Shown: positions 53,087 through 63,141, counted from the stretch's first letter. The stretch: 64,000 nucleotides of DNA from Pseudomonas sp. H3(2019) (GCF_007713465.1 NZ_VMSG01000004.1:1-64000), one strand, 5' to 3'. A program made the numbers and translations. Notes: generated by a model not told the origin, from the letters alone.

Positions 53087-53193
53087 GATCGTTCCCACGC
53101 TCCCGCGTGGGAATGCAGCCCGTGACGCTCTGCGTCACAAAGCGGACGCAGAGCGTGCATTGAGGCATTCCCACGCAGAGCGTGGGAACGATC
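53087..53193. repeat. Palindromic repeat (GTTCCCACGCTC family), full copy
   Basis: 107 bases beginning and ending with GATCGTTCCCACGC and its inverse. It is the reverse complement of the copy at 56115-56220 with only about three differences (one base inserted in the left arm, two substitutions). It lies just past the 3' end of norR. Confidence 0.92.
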
Positions 53194-53207
53194 ATACAGG
53201 GGGGGCG

Positions 53208-54764
53208 TTATTTCATTCCCAACCGCTTGGCCATCCGCCCAAGGTTCGCCCGGTCCAAGCCTAGCTCACGGGCGGCGCTGGCCCAGTTGTTTTGATGGCG
53301 CTCAAGACACGCGGTGATCAACTGGCGTTGATAGTTCTCGGTGGCCTGGCGCAGGTCGCCGAATACTTCAACGGCAGGCGTCGGGTCATTGCTCACTGGC
53401 GCCGGGGGGGGCTCGAGGGGCGTGTGGGGCAAGTCCAGATCCGCCGCGCTCAAGCTGAGAATCTTCGGCCGTTCCCGTGAGTTGCCCAGCGCTTTCAAGG
53501 CACTGCGACCAATCAAGTGTTCCAGCTCACGGACGTTGCCCGGCCAGTTGTAGGCCAGCAATGCCGCTTGCGCGTCGCTGCTCAGGCGCAGGCTGTTGAG
53601 GCCCATCCGCGAGCGGTTCTGTTCAAGAAAGTAACCGCTGAGCAACAACACATCCCGACCGCGATCACGCAGTGCCGGCACCAGCAGCGGATAGACGCTC
53701 AGGCGATGGTAGAAGTCGGCGCGATAGCGGCCGCTGCGCACCTCTTCGGCCAGGTCACGGTTGGTCGCGGCGATCAGGCGCACGTCGACCTGATGCTCCT
53801 TGTCCGAACCCAGGCGCTGCAACTGGCCGCTTTGCAGCACGCGAAGCAATTTGGCCTGCACCACCAACGACAACTCGCCCACTTCATCGAGAAACAGCGT
53901 GCCGCCATTGGCCAGTTCGAATTTGCCACGACGGTCGTTCAGCGCCCCGGTGAAGGCGCCGCGCACATGGCCGAACAGCTCGCTTTCTACCAACGTGTCG
54001 GGCAGCGCGGCGCAGTTGAGGCTGATGATCGGTTTGTCGGCACGCGGTGAAGCGGCGTGGATCGCCTGGGCTACCAGCTCTTTACCGACCCCGGTTTCAC
54101 CGGTGATCAGCACCGTCAGGTCGCTGCCACCGACCAGGTTGATCTCTTCCACCAAGCGCTTGTGTGCCTTGCTCTGGCCGATCATTTCGCGGCTCTGCTG
54201 ACCGCTGGCCTGACGATAGACCTCGGCGCGCTGGTGCTCGTCCTCTGCGCGATTGGCCAGTCGCTCGATGCGTTCGGCAGCGTTGACCGTGGCGGCAGCG
54301 AGGCTGGCAAAGGCTTGCAAGGCGTCCAGTTCGATCGGCTCGAAGCGCTCCGGGTCGAGCGCGTCGAGGGTCAGCAAGCCCCACGGACGCTCGTCGATAA
54401 ACAGCGGGCAGCCCATGCAGTCATGCACTTCCAGGTGATCGCCGTGGCCGTCGACCAACCCGTCATAAGGGTCGGGCAAGGTGCTGTCGCTGGGGAACCG
54501 CGTCGGCTCCGGGCGGCTGAGCAACGCTTCAAAGCGCGGGTGTTCGCTGACCTTGAAGCGCCGGCCCAGGGTGTCAGTGCTCAGGCCATCCACCGCCAAT
54601 GGCACCAGCCATTCACCGTCGAGCCGCAGCAAGGCGGCGGCATCGCAGGGCAGCAGGGCGCGCATCGCTTCGAGCAGGCGGCGGTAGCGCTCGCCTTCGG
54701 GCAGTTCGCGGGAAAGGTCGGAGACCAGTGGCAGCAATGCGGTAAGCAGTGGCTTTGCAGTCAT
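53208..54764 (-). CDS. norR: Nitric-oxide-responsive sigma54 activator NorR
   Basis: 518 residues: N-terminal GAF domain (about 20-170) with the HGDHLEVHDCMGC region that corresponds to the non-heme iron ligands of E. coli NorR; AAA+ domain with Walker A GETGVGKE, the sigma54-contact loop GAFTGA, and DEVGEL; C-terminal Fis-type helix-turn-helix (NNWASAARELGLDRANLGRMAKRLGMK split at the turn). In pseudomonads it is often called FhpR. It activates the divergent flavohemoglobin gene; three GT-N7-AC sites lie between them. Confidence 0.95.
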   Translation of the reverse strand: MTAKPLLTALLPLVSDLSRELPEGERYRRLLEAMRALLPCDAAALLRLDGEWLVPLAVDGLSTDTLGRRFKVSEHPRFEALLSRPEPTRFPSDSTLPDPYDGLVDGHGDHLEVHDCMGCPLFIDERPWGLLTLDALDPERFEPIELDALQAFASLAAATVNAAERIERLANRAEDEHQRAEVYRQASGQQSREMIGQSKAHKRLVEEINLVGGSDLTVLITGETGVGKELVAQAIHAASPRADKPIISLNCAALPDTLVESELFGHVRGAFTGALNDRRGKFELANGGTLFLDEVGELSLVVQAKLLRVLQSGQLQRLGSDKEHQVDVRLIAATNRDLAEEVRSGRYRADFYHRLSVYPLLVPALRDRGRDVLLLSGYFLEQNRSRMGLNSLRLSSDAQAALLAYNWPGNVRELEHLIGRSALKALGNSRERPKILSLSAADLDLPHTPLEPPPAPVSNDPTPAVEVFGDLRQATENYQRQLITACLERHQNNWASAARELGLDRANLGRMAKRLGMK

Positions 54765-54815
54765 ATTGACTCCATGTAGTCGAGGTGACTATAAATCCGC
54801 TTGTGTCGTTATGAC
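54760..54815 (+). promoter_or_regulatory. Three NorR binding sites (GT-N7-AC)
   Basis: GTCATATTGAC (54760-54770, overlapping the norR start), GTCGAGGTGAC (54779-54789) and GTCGTTATGAC (54805-54815). These match the NorR consensus and lie 70-120 bases upstream of the predicted fhp transcription start, as expected of enhancer sites. Confidence 0.8.
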
Positions 54816-54856
54816 TACATGTTTATTAAGTTATTGATTTATATAGATTTAATTGT

Positions 54857-54872
54857 TGGCATTGAAACTGAT
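54857..54872 (+). promoter_or_regulatory. Sigma54-like promoter of the flavohemoglobin gene
   Basis: TGGCA with GG at -24 (54858-54859), ten bases, then GA at the -12 position (CTGAT, 54868-54872) instead of the canonical GC. Spacing is exact. NorR upstream and sigma54-dependent activator domain support it, but the -12 element is imperfect. Confidence 0.5.
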
Positions 54873-54922
54873 ACGTCATGGGTAGAAAACTATAAACCCA
54901 GTCGTTCAGGAGTACTCCCTTA

Positions 54923-56104
54923 ATGCTTAGCGCTCAAGACCGTGCCATCGTCAAATCCACCGTACCGCTGCTGGAAAGCGGTGGCGAAGCCCTGATCACG
55001 CACTTCTACCGCATGATGCTCTCCGAGTACCCGGAGGTTCGCCCGCTGTTCAACCAGGCGCACCAGGCCAGCGGCGACCAGCCTCGGGCTTTGGCTCGCG
55101 GAGTGTTGATGTACGCACGGCACATCGATCAGCTCGACCAGTTGGGCGACCTGGTGGCGAAGATCATCAACAAGCACGTTGCCCTGCAAATCCTGCCGGA
55201 GCATTACCCGATTGTCGGCACCTGCCTGCTGCGGGCGATTTCCGAAGTGCTGGGTGACGAGATCGCCACGCCAGAAGTGATGAGCGCCTGGGGCGCCGCA
55301 TATAACCAGTTGGCCGACATCCTGATCGGTGCCGAAACCGCGATCTACGACCAGAAGGCCGCCGCGGTCGGCGGCTGGCGCGGGGCGCGGGAATTCAAAC
55401 TGGCCAAGCGTGTGCAAGAGAGCGCGGAAATCACTTCGTTCTACTTTGAGCCAGCGGACAAGGGACCGATCCTCGCGGCAGAACCGGGTCAGTACATCGG
55501 CATGAAACTGATCCTCGACGGCGAAGAAATCCGTCGCAACTACTCGCTGTCGTCCTTGGGCGACAACGGTCAGTACCGCATCAGCGTCAAGCGCGAAGAG
55601 GGCGGTCGCGCCTCGAACTACCTGCACGACCAGCTTCACGTCGGCGCAAGCATCCTGCTGTTCCCGCCGGCGGGTGAGTTCACCCTGACCGCCAGCGACA
55701 AACCCTTGGTGCTGATCAGCGGCGGCGTTGGCATCACGCCAACCCTGCCGATGCTTGAAGCGGCGCTGGCCACCGAGCGTCCGGTGCACTTTATCCACTG
55801 TGCACGTAACGGTGGCGTGCATGCCTTCCGCGACTGGATCGACGGCCTGGCCGAGCGTCACCCGCAACTCAAGCGTTTCTACTGCTACGCCGAGGATGAC
55901 GGTGTCAGTCCAGCGGCGGACAAGGTCGGGCTGTTGAGCCAGGAGCAGTTGGCGGACTGGTTGCCGCAAGAGCGTGACCTGGACGCTTACTTCCTCGGCC
56001 CGAAAGGTTTCATGACCGCAATCAAGCGCCACCTCAAGGCCTTGGGTGTGCCAGAGAAGCAGAGCCGCTACGAGTTCTTCGGCCCGGCTGCGGCGCTGGA
56101 GTAA
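54923..56104 (+). CDS. hmp: Flavohemoglobin (nitric oxide dioxygenase)
   Basis: 393 residues: globin domain (1-135) with proximal His85 in INKHVALQILPEHYPIV, and CD/F region LLESGGEALITHFYRMM; FAD-binding (about 150-260, RNYSLSSLGDNGQYRISVKREEGG); NAD-binding (265-393, LISGGVGITPTLPML, KGFMTAIKRHLK). Converts NO to nitrate using NADH and O2. Divergent from norR and controlled by it. Ribosome site CAGGAG. Confidence 0.97.
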   Translation: MLSAQDRAIVKSTVPLLESGGEALITHFYRMMLSEYPEVRPLFNQAHQASGDQPRALARGVLMYARHIDQLDQLGDLVAKIINKHVALQILPEHYPIVGTCLLRAISEVLGDEIATPEVMSAWGAAYNQLADILIGAETAIYDQKAAAVGGWRGAREFKLAKRVQESAEITSFYFEPADKGPILAAEPGQYIGMKLILDGEEIRRNYSLSSLGDNGQYRISVKREEGGRASNYLHDQLHVGASILLFPPAGEFTLTASDKPLVLISGGVGITPTLPMLEAALATERPVHFIHCARNGGVHAFRDWIDGLAERHPQLKRFYCYAEDDGVSPAADKVGLLSQEQLADWLPQERDLDAYFLGPKGFMTAIKRHLKALGVPEKQSRYEFFGPAAALE

Positions 56105-56114
56105 CTCTCCTACC

Positions 56115-56220
56115 GATCGTTCCCACGCTCTGCGTGGGAATGCCTCAATGGACGCTCTGCGTCCGCTTTGTGACGCAGAGCGTCACGGGCTGCATTCCCA
56201 CGCAGAGCGTGGGAACGATC
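56115..56220. repeat. Palindromic repeat (GTTCCCACGCTC family), full copy
   Basis: 106 bases, inverted relative to the copy at 53087-53193. It begins 11 bases after the flavohemoglobin stop, so the norR-hmp pair is framed by inverted copies. Confidence 0.92.
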
Positions 56221-56375
56221 ATCTTCAGGATCGATTCGCACATTCTGTTAGAAAGTTAATCCCTTCTTAACCCGCTTATCGTCTATTCCCCCCATCCACC
56301 GGCACGCGCCAGACTCTCAAAGGTCAGGATCAGCGTGTAGACTTGCGGGCAATAGATAGTCAGAAGGGAAACGTG

Positions 56376-56885
56376 ATGAACGAGGAAATGATGCGGTTGG
56401 GCCGTGAGCGGCGCTTCCTGGTCTTGCTGGGCATCATCTGCCTGGCGCTGATCGGCGGCGCGCTGTACATGCAAGTGGTGTTGGGCGAGGCGCCATGCCC
56501 GCTGTGCATCCTGCAACGCTATGCGCTGTTGCTGATTGCGATCAGTGCCTTTATCGGTGCCGCCATGCGCACCCGTCGCAGCATCACCGTGTTTGAAGGG
56601 CTGGTGGTGATCTTCGCCCTCGCGGGCGCTGCAGCGGCCGGGCATCACGTCTATACGCAGTTTTACCCGGCGGTCAGTTGCGGCATCGATGTGCTGCAAC
56701 CGATTGTCGACGGCTTGCCGCTGGCGAAGATTTTCCCGCTGGGCTTCCAGGTCGACGGCTTCTGCGAGACGCCGTACCCGCCGATCCTCGGCCTGTCGCT
56801 GGCACAGTGGGCGCTGGTGGCCTTCGTGTTGACCGTGGTGCTGGTGCCACTGCTCATTTCGCGTAACCGCAAACACCTGAGCTAA
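56376..56885 (+). CDS. dsbB: Disulfide bond formation protein DsbB
   Basis: 169 residues, four membrane helices. CPLC (41-44) in the first periplasmic loop and Cys102/Cys130 in the second supply the two disulfides that shuttle electrons from DsbA to quinone; NCxLC-like ordering is intact. The ATG at 56376 (MNEEMMRLGRERR) follows GAAACGTG. Ends at a strong terminator. Confidence 0.95.
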   Translation: MNEEMMRLGRERRFLVLLGIICLALIGGALYMQVVLGEAPCPLCILQRYALLLIAISAFIGAAMRTRRSITVFEGLVVIFALAGAAAAGHHVYTQFYPAVSCGIDVLQPIVDGLPLAKIFPLGFQVDGFCETPYPPILGLSLAQWALVAFVLTVVLVPLLISRNRKHLS

Positions 56886-56915
56886 GGCTTCTCGCCGCAG
56901 CCACAGGCCTTGAAT

Positions 56916-56953
56916 AAAGCGCCCCGGACCTCGAAAAGAGGCCGGGGCGCTTT
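56916..56953 (+). terminator. Rho-independent terminator of dsbB
   Basis: AAAGCGCCCCGG/CCGGGGCGCTTT outer stem, inner CCTC/GAGG, GAAAA loop; T-run short (TTTG) but A-T closing pairs make it bidirectional. Confidence 0.8.
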
Positions 56954-56956
56954 GCG

Positions 56957-57700
56957 TTTCAGCGGGTCTGTCAAAGGATCGTGACGCGCGACAAAGAAGG
57001 GTGCGGCACGCGTGCGACATGTTGTCACAGCCAAGGTGTCGCAACTCATTTCAAAGATGATTGTCGTCGCTGAAACTGACAGGGAATTTACCTTGCTGAC
57101 GGGCCTCTCCGGGAGCCCGCCAAGGTGTCGCAACAGGCAGTTTTAACAGGCTCGGACGAATGGCCAAAGGCCTTGTGACAAGGGGGCTTGCGCGAGGTCG
57201 GCGATGCTTCGAGAGCGGCTGAAGCTGTCTGAACTGTGGACAGTAGAGCGGGTTTTTTTGGGGTTGTTATTGAGAATGTGTCTCGACATCGTGGATAATC
57301 TTTGCAGATTTCGTTAATGATTGTTGCGGTATCCGATAAAAATTATTTCGAGTTGAGACATGGTTTATACAACGGTACATATCTACAATCGCCCGCACTG
57401 AAATTCCGGGGCGGCACTCTCCTTGGCACAAGGGGTGGTCGTGGGGCTGTAACGGGCTTCATTCGACGCCAGGTGTCGGCGCCTTCCAACTATCCGCACC
57501 AAATGGAATTGGTCTGTAACAAGGCCTTTGACCACGAATTCGAATAAGAACTCACCGCTGGCCCAGGATGTGTCGAGCAGCGTTTAACGCGCGACGGGCA
57601 AGCCCTTATTCAATCCAAGAAAAATGCCAACCCTTGGCAGGGTGAAGTGTTGGCGATCAAAACCCAACTGCATTGCGCAAGCTGCTTTAGAGGTCGTGAG
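56957..57700 (+). other. Long leader/intergenic region before cyoA (about 740 bases)
   Basis: No convincing gene. A direct repeat CCAAGGTGTCGCAAC occurs at 57031-57045 and 57120-57134, and a GGGC...GCCC hairpin (57101-57118) precedes the second copy. The AT-richer part 57240-57360 probably contains the cyo promoter. A plus-strand frame at 57302-57547 lacks recognisable features. Confidence 0.5.
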
Positions 57701-58645
57701 ATGAGTAAAAACAGGTACCCCAGACTACTAGGCTTATTGCCGCTGCTCGGCACGCTGTTGCTGGGAGGCTGCAACATGACCCTGCTCGATCCCAAGGGCC
57801 AGGTCGGCCTGGACGAGCGCAACCTGATCATCACCGCAACGCTGCTGATGCTGTTGGTCGTGGTTCCGGTCATCGTCATGACCTTCCTGTTCGCCTGGAA
57901 ATACCGCGCTTCCAACAAGGACGCCGTCTACACCCCGAAATGGTCGCACTCCACCAAGATTGAAATCGCGGTGTGGGCTGTTCCGGTGCTGATCATCATT
58001 GCCCTGGGTTACGTCACCTACAAGTCGACCCATGCCCTGGACCCTTACCGTCCGCTGGAATCCGACGTCAAGCCGATCACCATTCAAGTGGTCGCGATGG
58101 ACTGGAAGTGGCTGTTCATCTACCCGGAACAAGGCATCGCCACCGTCAACAAGATGGTGTTCCCGGCCAACACGCCCGTTAACTTCAAAATCACCTCCGA
58201 CACCGTGATGAACTCGTTCTTCATTCCGGGCCTGGGCGGTCAGATCTACGCGATGGCGGGCATGGAAACCAAGTTGCACCTGATCGCCAATCAGAATGCC
58301 GAGTTTGACGGTATCTCCGCCAACTACAGCGGTGCTGGCTTCACTGGCATGAAATTCAAAGCAATCGCCACCTCTCAGGCAGATTTCGACGCCTGGGTCA
58401 GTGATGTCAAGAAGGCACCTAAACAGCTTGAAAAAGCTGAATACGAAGCCCTTTCCAAACCAAGCCAGAACAACCCGGTTGAACTCTACTCCTCGTACGC
58501 GCCGAACCTGTTCCAGACCATCATCGACAAGTATGAAGGCATGAAACCGGGCAAGCCGATGCACCACGAGAAGGAAGAGAAGGAAGTGGCCGGTATGGAA
58601 GGGATGGACATGAGTTCGCATTCAGCTGCCGGGGCAGAGGAGTAA
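57701..58645 (+). CDS. cyoA: Cytochrome bo3 ubiquinol oxidase subunit II
   Basis: 314 residues, a lipoprotein: lipobox LGGC with Cys24. Two transmembrane helices (about 45-65 and 88-108) and a periplasmic cupredoxin-like domain (about 125-285, [45 protein letters not shown]) that has lost the CuA ligands, as in all quinol oxidases. C-terminal tail is Met/Glu/His-rich. ATG at 57701 is chosen because the lipoprotein signal starts here. First gene of cyoABCDE. Confidence 0.97.
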   Translation: MSKNRYPRLLGLLPLLGTLLLGGCNMTLLDPKGQVGLDERNLIITATLLMLLVVVPVIVMTFLFAWKYRASNKDAVYTPKWSHSTKIEIAVWAVPVLIIIALGYVTYKSTHALDPYRPLESDVKPITIQVVAMDWKWLFIYPEQGIATVNKMVFPANTPVNFKITSDTVMNSFFIPGLGGQIYAMAGMETKLHLIANQNAEFDGISANYSGAGFTGMKFKAIATSQADFDAWVSDVKKAPKQLEKAEYEALSKPSQNNPVELYSSYAPNLFQTIIDKYEGMKPGKPMHHEKEEKEVAGMEGMDMSSHSAAGAEE

Positions 58646-58648
58646 ACG

Positions 58649-60679
58649 ATGTTTGGTAAATTAAGTTGGGAAGCGATCCCGTTCCACGAGCCGATCGTGA
58701 TGGTGACCATCGCCATGATCGCGCTTGGTGGTCTGGCGGTATTTGCTGCAATCACCTACTTCAAGAAGTGGACCTATTTGTGGACCGAGTGGCTGACGTC
58801 GGTCGACCACAAGAAAATCGGCGTGATGTACATCATCGTTGCCATGATCATGCTGCTGCGTGGTTTTGCCGACGCCGTGATGATGCGCTCCCAGCTGGCC
58901 CTGGCCACTGAGGGTTCGCCTGGCTACCTGCCACCTGAACACTATGACCAGATCTTCACCGCTCACGGTGTGATCATGATCATCTTCATGGCGATGCCAT
59001 TCTTCACCGGCCTGATGAACCTTGCAGTGCCGCTGCAGATCGGCGCGCGTGACGTTGCCTACCCGTTCCTGAACTCCCTGAGCTTCTGGCTGCTGGTTTC
59101 CGGCGTCGTGCTGGTGAACGTGTCCCTGGGTGTCGGCGAATTCGCCCGTACCGGTTGGGTTGCGTATCCACCGCTGTCGGAACTGGGCTACAGCCCGGGC
59201 GTGGGTGTGGACTACTACATCTGGGCATTACAACTGTCTGGACTGGGTACGACATTGACGGGGGTCAACTTCCTGGCCACCGTGCTGAAAATGCGTACCC
59301 CGGGCATGAAAATGATGGACATGCCGATCTTCACCTGGACCTGCACCTGGGCCAACGTACTGATCGTCGCTTCCTTCCCGATCCTGACCGCTACCCTGGC
59401 ATTGCTGACGCTTGACCGTTACATGGATTTCCACATTTTCACCAATGAACTTGGTGGCAATCCAATGATGTACGTCAACCTGTTCTGGGCCTGGGGTCAC
59501 CCCGAGGTTTACATCCTGATTCTGCCGGCGTTCGGGATCTTCTCCGAAGTCATCTCGACCTTCTCCGGCAAGAAACTGTTCGGCCACCACTCGATGATCT
59601 ACGCCAGCGGCGCGATCTCGATCCTTGGCTTCATGGTTTGGTTGCACCACTTCTTCACCATGGGTTCGGGTGCCAACGTCAACGCCTTCTTCGGTCTGGC
59701 GACGATGCTGATTTCGATCCCGACCGGGGTGAAGCTGTTCAACTGGCTGTTCACCATTTACCAGGGCCGTCTGCGTTTCACCAGCCAAGTGCTGTGGACC
59801 CTGGGCTTCATGGTGACCTTCGCCATCGGCGGCATGACCGGCGTATTGCTGGCCATCCCGGGTGCGGACTTCGTCCTGCACAACAGCCTGTTCGTGATCG
59901 CGCACTTCCACAACGTGATCATCGGCGGCGCCGTGTTCGGCTACATCGCCGGCTTCGGCTTCTACTTCCCTAAAGCGTTCGGCTTCAAGCTGCACGAAGG
60001 TTGGGGCAAGGCAGCGTTCTGGTTCTGGATCTCGGGCTTCTTCGTCGCGTTCATGCCGCTCTATGTACTGGGCTTCATGGGCATGACCCGTCGTCTGAAC
60101 AGCACCACCAACCCTGAGTGGACGCCATACCTGCACGTTGCAATGGTCGGTGCGGTACTGATCGCCTTCGGTATTGCCTGCCAGTTGATCCAGCTGTACG
60201 TGAGTATCCGTGATCGCAAGCTGCCACAGAACATGTGCGAAGCCGGCGACCCGTGGAATGCCCACACGCTGGAATGGTCGACCTCGTCGCCACCACCGTT
60301 CTACAACTTCGCTGTACTGCCGAAAGCCGACGGTATCGACCCGTTCACCGAAGCCAAGGAAAACGGTACTGCGTACCAGGCGCCTAGCCGGTACGAGCCG
60401 ATCCACATGCCAAACAACACCGCGACCGGTCTGGTCATGGGTGCTCTGTTGACCGTGTTCGGTTTCGCGATGATCTGGCACATCTGGTGGATGGCCATCT
60501 TCGGCCTGGCTGGCACCGTGATCTACTTCGTGATCCACGCTGCCCGTGATGATCAAGGCTACATGGTGCCGGTCGATGTGATCGAGCGCATTGAAGCCGA
60601 GCAGCACAAGCGTCTGGTTGCGGCCAAAGCGATTCCGGCCACCGCCACCCGTGTTGAAACCTCGTTGGAACAGGCTTAA
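58649..60679 (+). CDS. cyoB: Cytochrome bo3 ubiquinol oxidase subunit I
   Basis: 676 residues, heme-copper oxidase with about 15 membrane helices. Catalytic features: FTAHGVIMI (heme b His), [15 protein letters not shown] (CuB His with cross-linked Tyr), HHFFT (CuB His pair), and HFHNVI (heme o/b His pair). Quinol-oxidising, proton-pumping. Three bases after cyoA. Confidence 0.98.
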   Translation: MFGKLSWEAIPFHEPIVMVTIAMIALGGLAVFAAITYFKKWTYLWTEWLTSVDHKKIGVMYIIVAMIMLLRGFADAVMMRSQLALATEGSPGYLPPEHYDQIFTAHGVIMIIFMAMPFFTGLMNLAVPLQIGARDVAYPFLNSLSFWLLVSGVVLVNVSLGVGEFARTGWVAYPPLSELGYSPGVGVDYYIWALQLSGLGTTLTGVNFLATVLKMRTPGMKMMDMPIFTWTCTWANVLIVASFPILTATLALLTLDRYMDFHIFTNELGGNPMMYVNLFWAWGHPEVYILILPAFGIFSEVISTFSGKKLFGHHSMIYASGAISILGFMVWLHHFFTMGSGANVNAFFGLATMLISIPTGVKLFNWLFTIYQGRLRFTSQVLWTLGFMVTFAIGGMTGVLLAIPGADFVLHNSLFVIAHFHNVIIGGAVFGYIAGFGFYFPKAFGFKLHEGWGKAAFWFWISGFFVAFMPLYVLGFMGMTRRLNSTTNPEWTPYLHVAMVGAVLIAFGIACQLIQLYVSIRDRKLPQNMCEAGDPWNAHTLEWSTSSPPPFYNFAVLPKADGIDPFTEAKENGTAYQAPSRYEPIHMPNNTATGLVMGALLTVFGFAMIWHIWWMAIFGLAGTVIYFVIHAARDDQGYMVPVDVIERIEAEQHKRLVAAKAIPATATRVETSLEQA

Positions 60680-60682
60680 ACC

Positions 60683-61309
60683 ATGTCGAACTTAGTGACC
60701 AATGTTGGACACGCCCATGGTCATGACCATGGGCACGATGACCATCACCACGACTCGGGCGAGATGACCGTATTCGGTTTCTGGCTCTACCTGATGACCG
60801 ACTGCATTCTGTTTGCGTCGATCTTCGCGGTGTACGCGGTACTGGTAAACAACGTAGCGGGTGGCCCGTCGGGCCACGACATCTTCGAACTGCCTTACGT
60901 GCTGGGTGAAACCGCCTGCCTGTTGCTCAGCTCGATCACCTACGGCTTCGCCATGCTGGCGTTGTTCAAAGGCAAGAAGACTCAGGTGCTGGGCTGGTTG
61001 GCCATCACCTTCCTGTTCGGTCTGGGCTTCATCGGCATGGAGATCAACGAGTTCCATACGCTGATCTCCGAAGGCTTCGGTCCGAACCGCAGCGGCTTCC
61101 TGTCCGGGTTCTTCACCCTGGTCGGTACCCACGGTCTGCACGTGACCAGCGGTCTGATCTGGATGGCGATCATGATGTATCAGGTCCAGAAGAATGGCCT
61201 GACGGCGACCAACAAGACCCGTCTGAGCTGCCTGAGCCTGTTCTGGCACTTCCTGGACGTAGTGTGGATCTGCGTATTCACCGTTGTTTACCTGATGGGG
61301 ACTCTGTAA
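60683..61309 (+). CDS. cyoC: Cytochrome bo3 ubiquinol oxidase subunit III
   Basis: 208 residues with five membrane helices and the subunit III signature [29 protein letters not shown] and [14 protein letters not shown]. The N-terminal 25 residues are strikingly His/Asp-rich ([15 protein letters not shown]), which may bind metal, but E. coli CyoC has a shorter such region. Between cyoB and cyoD without gaps. Confidence 0.97.
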   Translation: MSNLVTNVGHAHGHDHGHDDHHHDSGEMTVFGFWLYLMTDCILFASIFAVYAVLVNNVAGGPSGHDIFELPYVLGETACLLLSSITYGFAMLALFKGKKTQVLGWLAITFLFGLGFIGMEINEFHTLISEGFGPNRSGFLSGFFTLVGTHGLHVTSGLIWMAIMMYQVQKNGLTATNKTRLSCLSLFWHFLDVVWICVFTVVYLMGTL

Positions 61310-61648
61310 ATGGCTAACGCAGCTCACTCACACGATAGTCACGACGCCAGCCACGGCAGCGTCAAGTCCTACGCCATCGGCTTCATCCTGTCGGTGATCC
61401 TGACCATCATTCCTTTCGGCCTGGTGATGTACCCATCCCTGCCGAAAGCCATGACCCTGGGGATCGTACTGGCCTTCGCAGTGATCCAGGTGCTGGTGCA
61501 CCTGGTCTACTTCCTCCACCTGGACCGCTCTGCCGCCCAGCGTAACAACGTGATTGCGTTTGTTTTCGCGGCGCTGGTTATTGTCCTGTTGGTCGGTCTG
61601 TCGCTGTGGATCATGTACAGCATCCATTCCGTCATGATGGCGCACTGA
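61310..61648 (+). CDS. cyoD: Cytochrome bo3 ubiquinol oxidase subunit IV
   Basis: 112 residues with three membrane helices ([22 protein letters not shown]; a second with [18 protein letters not shown]; a third with [19 protein letters not shown]). N-terminus His-rich ([13 protein letters not shown]). Needed for assembly of CuB in E. coli. Its ATG starts directly at the next base after the cyoC stop. Confidence 0.97.
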   Translation: MANAAHSHDSHDASHGSVKSYAIGFILSVILTIIPFGLVMYPSLPKAMTLGIVLAFAVIQVLVHLVYFLHLDRSAAQRNNVIAFVFAALVIVLLVGLSLWIMYSIHSVMMAH

Positions 61649-61659
61649 GGAAAGTCCGG

Positions 61660-62547
61660 ATGTCCTTAAAGCACTTTATCCAAATCACCAAACCGGGGAT
61701 CATTTTCGGTAACGTGCTTTCTGTGGCAGGCGGGTTTTTCCTGGCCTCGAAAGGGCATGTCGATCTGGCCATTTTCCTGGCTGCGATGATCGGCACGTCC
61801 CTGGTGGTTGCGTCGGGTTGCGTGTTCAACAACTGCATCGACCGTGACATCGACCTGAAGATGGAACGCACCAAGAACCGCGTGCTGGTCCAGGGCCTGA
61901 TCTCCCTGAAACTGGCACTGGTTTACGCGACCGTCCTGGGCGTCGCCGGCGTGGCCTTGCTGTATCGCGTGGCCAACCCGCTGGCGGCGTTGTTCGCGGT
62001 GATCGGTTTTGTCATCTACGTCGGCTTCTACAGCCTGTACCTCAAGCGCAAGTCGGTTCACGGCACGCTGGTGGGCAGTCTGTCGGGGGCGATGCCGCCG
62101 GTGATTGGCTATGTCGCGGTGAGCAATAACTTCGACATGGCGGCGCTGACGCTGCTGGTGATGTTCAGCTTGTGGCAGATGCCGCATTCTTACGCGATCG
62201 CGATCTTTCGCTTCAACGATTACCTGGCGGCATCGATTCCGGTGTTGCCGGTGAAGCGCGGGATTCAGGTGGCGAAGAAGCACATCCTGCTCTACATCCT
62301 GGCGTTCCTGGTGGCGACCTTGATGCTGACGTTCAGCGGTTATGCGGGCATGAGTTATCTTGCGGTTGCGGCGGCGATGGGCATGTACTGGTTGTACATG
62401 GCCTGGACTGGCTACAAGGCGGTGGATGACACGGTTTGGGCACGCAAGCTGTTCGTGTTTTCGATTTTCACCATCACGGCGTTGAGCGTGATGATGTCGC
62501 TGGACTTCAAGGTGCCGAGCGAGTTGTTGCTGACTTACGCGCCTTAA
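61660..62547 (+). CDS. cyoE: Protoheme IX farnesyltransferase (heme O synthase)
   Basis: 295 residues, UbiA-type prenyltransferase with about nine membrane helices. First DxxxD motif [18 protein letters not shown] and second loop [27 protein letters not shown] with the usual Tyr/Lys/Arg. Makes heme O for the CyoB active site. ATG 61660 is 11 bases after cyoD; a longer in-frame start would lie within cyoD. Confidence 0.97.
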   Translation: MSLKHFIQITKPGIIFGNVLSVAGGFFLASKGHVDLAIFLAAMIGTSLVVASGCVFNNCIDRDIDLKMERTKNRVLVQGLISLKLALVYATVLGVAGVALLYRVANPLAALFAVIGFVIYVGFYSLYLKRKSVHGTLVGSLSGAMPPVIGYVAVSNNFDMAALTLLVMFSLWQMPHSYAIAIFRFNDYLAASIPVLPVKRGIQVAKKHILLYILAFLVATLMLTFSGYAGMSYLAVAAAMGMYWLYMAWTGYKAVDDTVWARKLFVFSIFTITALSVMMSLDFKVPSELLLTYAP

Positions 62548-62566
62548 GGTTTTGCGGTTGTACAAA

Positions 62567-62600
62567 AAGCCCCGCCTTCGAGAGATGTGCGGGGTTTTTT
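62567..62600 (+). terminator. Rho-independent terminator of cyoABCDE
   Basis: AAAGCCCCGC/GCGGGGTTTT stem around a 13-base loop, followed by T6. Confidence 0.88.
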
Positions 62601-62624
62601 ATTGTCCCCGGATTTACCTGTGTG

Positions 62625-62995
62625 AGCTGGCTTGCCCGCGATGGCGGCCCGATAGCCGACCAGTCTCTTGCAGGTGTACATATCCATTCCTGCGGTAACG
62701 GCCACTTAGGGTTTCGCTCTTACAGCGACTCCCTTTGGCAGACGCCCCAAAGGAAGCAAAGGTCTTCGCCCCAAGCGTACGGCACCTCGCCTAGGCTCGG
62801 CGTCCCCTCGCTCCGGTGTCCATCAGGGGGCATCGCCTACGGTCGGCTTCGCTTCGACCTCCTCTCGATGTGTCCGGCTGCGCCGTACGGCGCTGCGCGC
62901 CACCCCCCTGATGAACACCTCCACTCGGCCTTCCGATAGGGGCGGGTGGATCAAGATCAAAAGCGGCAGGCGAGCTAACGCTCGGCCTGTTGAGT
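62625..62995. repeat. Repeated intergenic element of fluorescent pseudomonads (degenerate)
   Basis: The stretch containing CATTCCTGCGGTAACGGCCA, TTTGGCAGACGCCCCAAAGG and the GC-rich part to CGGCCTG resembles an element I recall as dispersed in P. fluorescens-group genomes and often mis-annotated as small proteins. It contains no reliable gene. Boundaries are approximate. Confidence 0.4.
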
Positions 62996-63022
62996 GGTGG
63001 GGAATGCCACTTCATTGTCGAT

Positions 63023-63074
63023 GATCGTTCCCACGCTCCGCGTGGGAATGCATCTTGTGACGCTCTGCGTCACA
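63023..63074. repeat. Half copy of the GTTCCCACGCTC palindromic repeat
   Basis: GATCGTTCCCACGCTCCGCGTGGGAATGC and the inner GTGACGCTCTGCGTCAC hairpin are present; the right half is missing. Confidence 0.85.
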
Positions 63075-63101
63075 ATTCGTGAGCTGATGGTCGAACACCT
63101 G

Positions 63102-63136
63102 AAAAGCCCCGCCTTCAAGAGAAGCACGGGGCTTTT
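63102..63136 (-). terminator. Bidirectional terminator downstream of the DUF3077 gene
   Basis: AAAAGCCCCG/CGGGGCTTTTT stem around a 15-base loop; A4 on the left serves the minus strand. Confidence 0.85.
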
Positions 63137-63141
63137 TCCAT

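Noticed and set aside
57302..57547. 81-codon plus-strand frame upstream of cyoA
   Set aside because: No recognisable domain, lies in the AT-richer promoter-like region, weak start.
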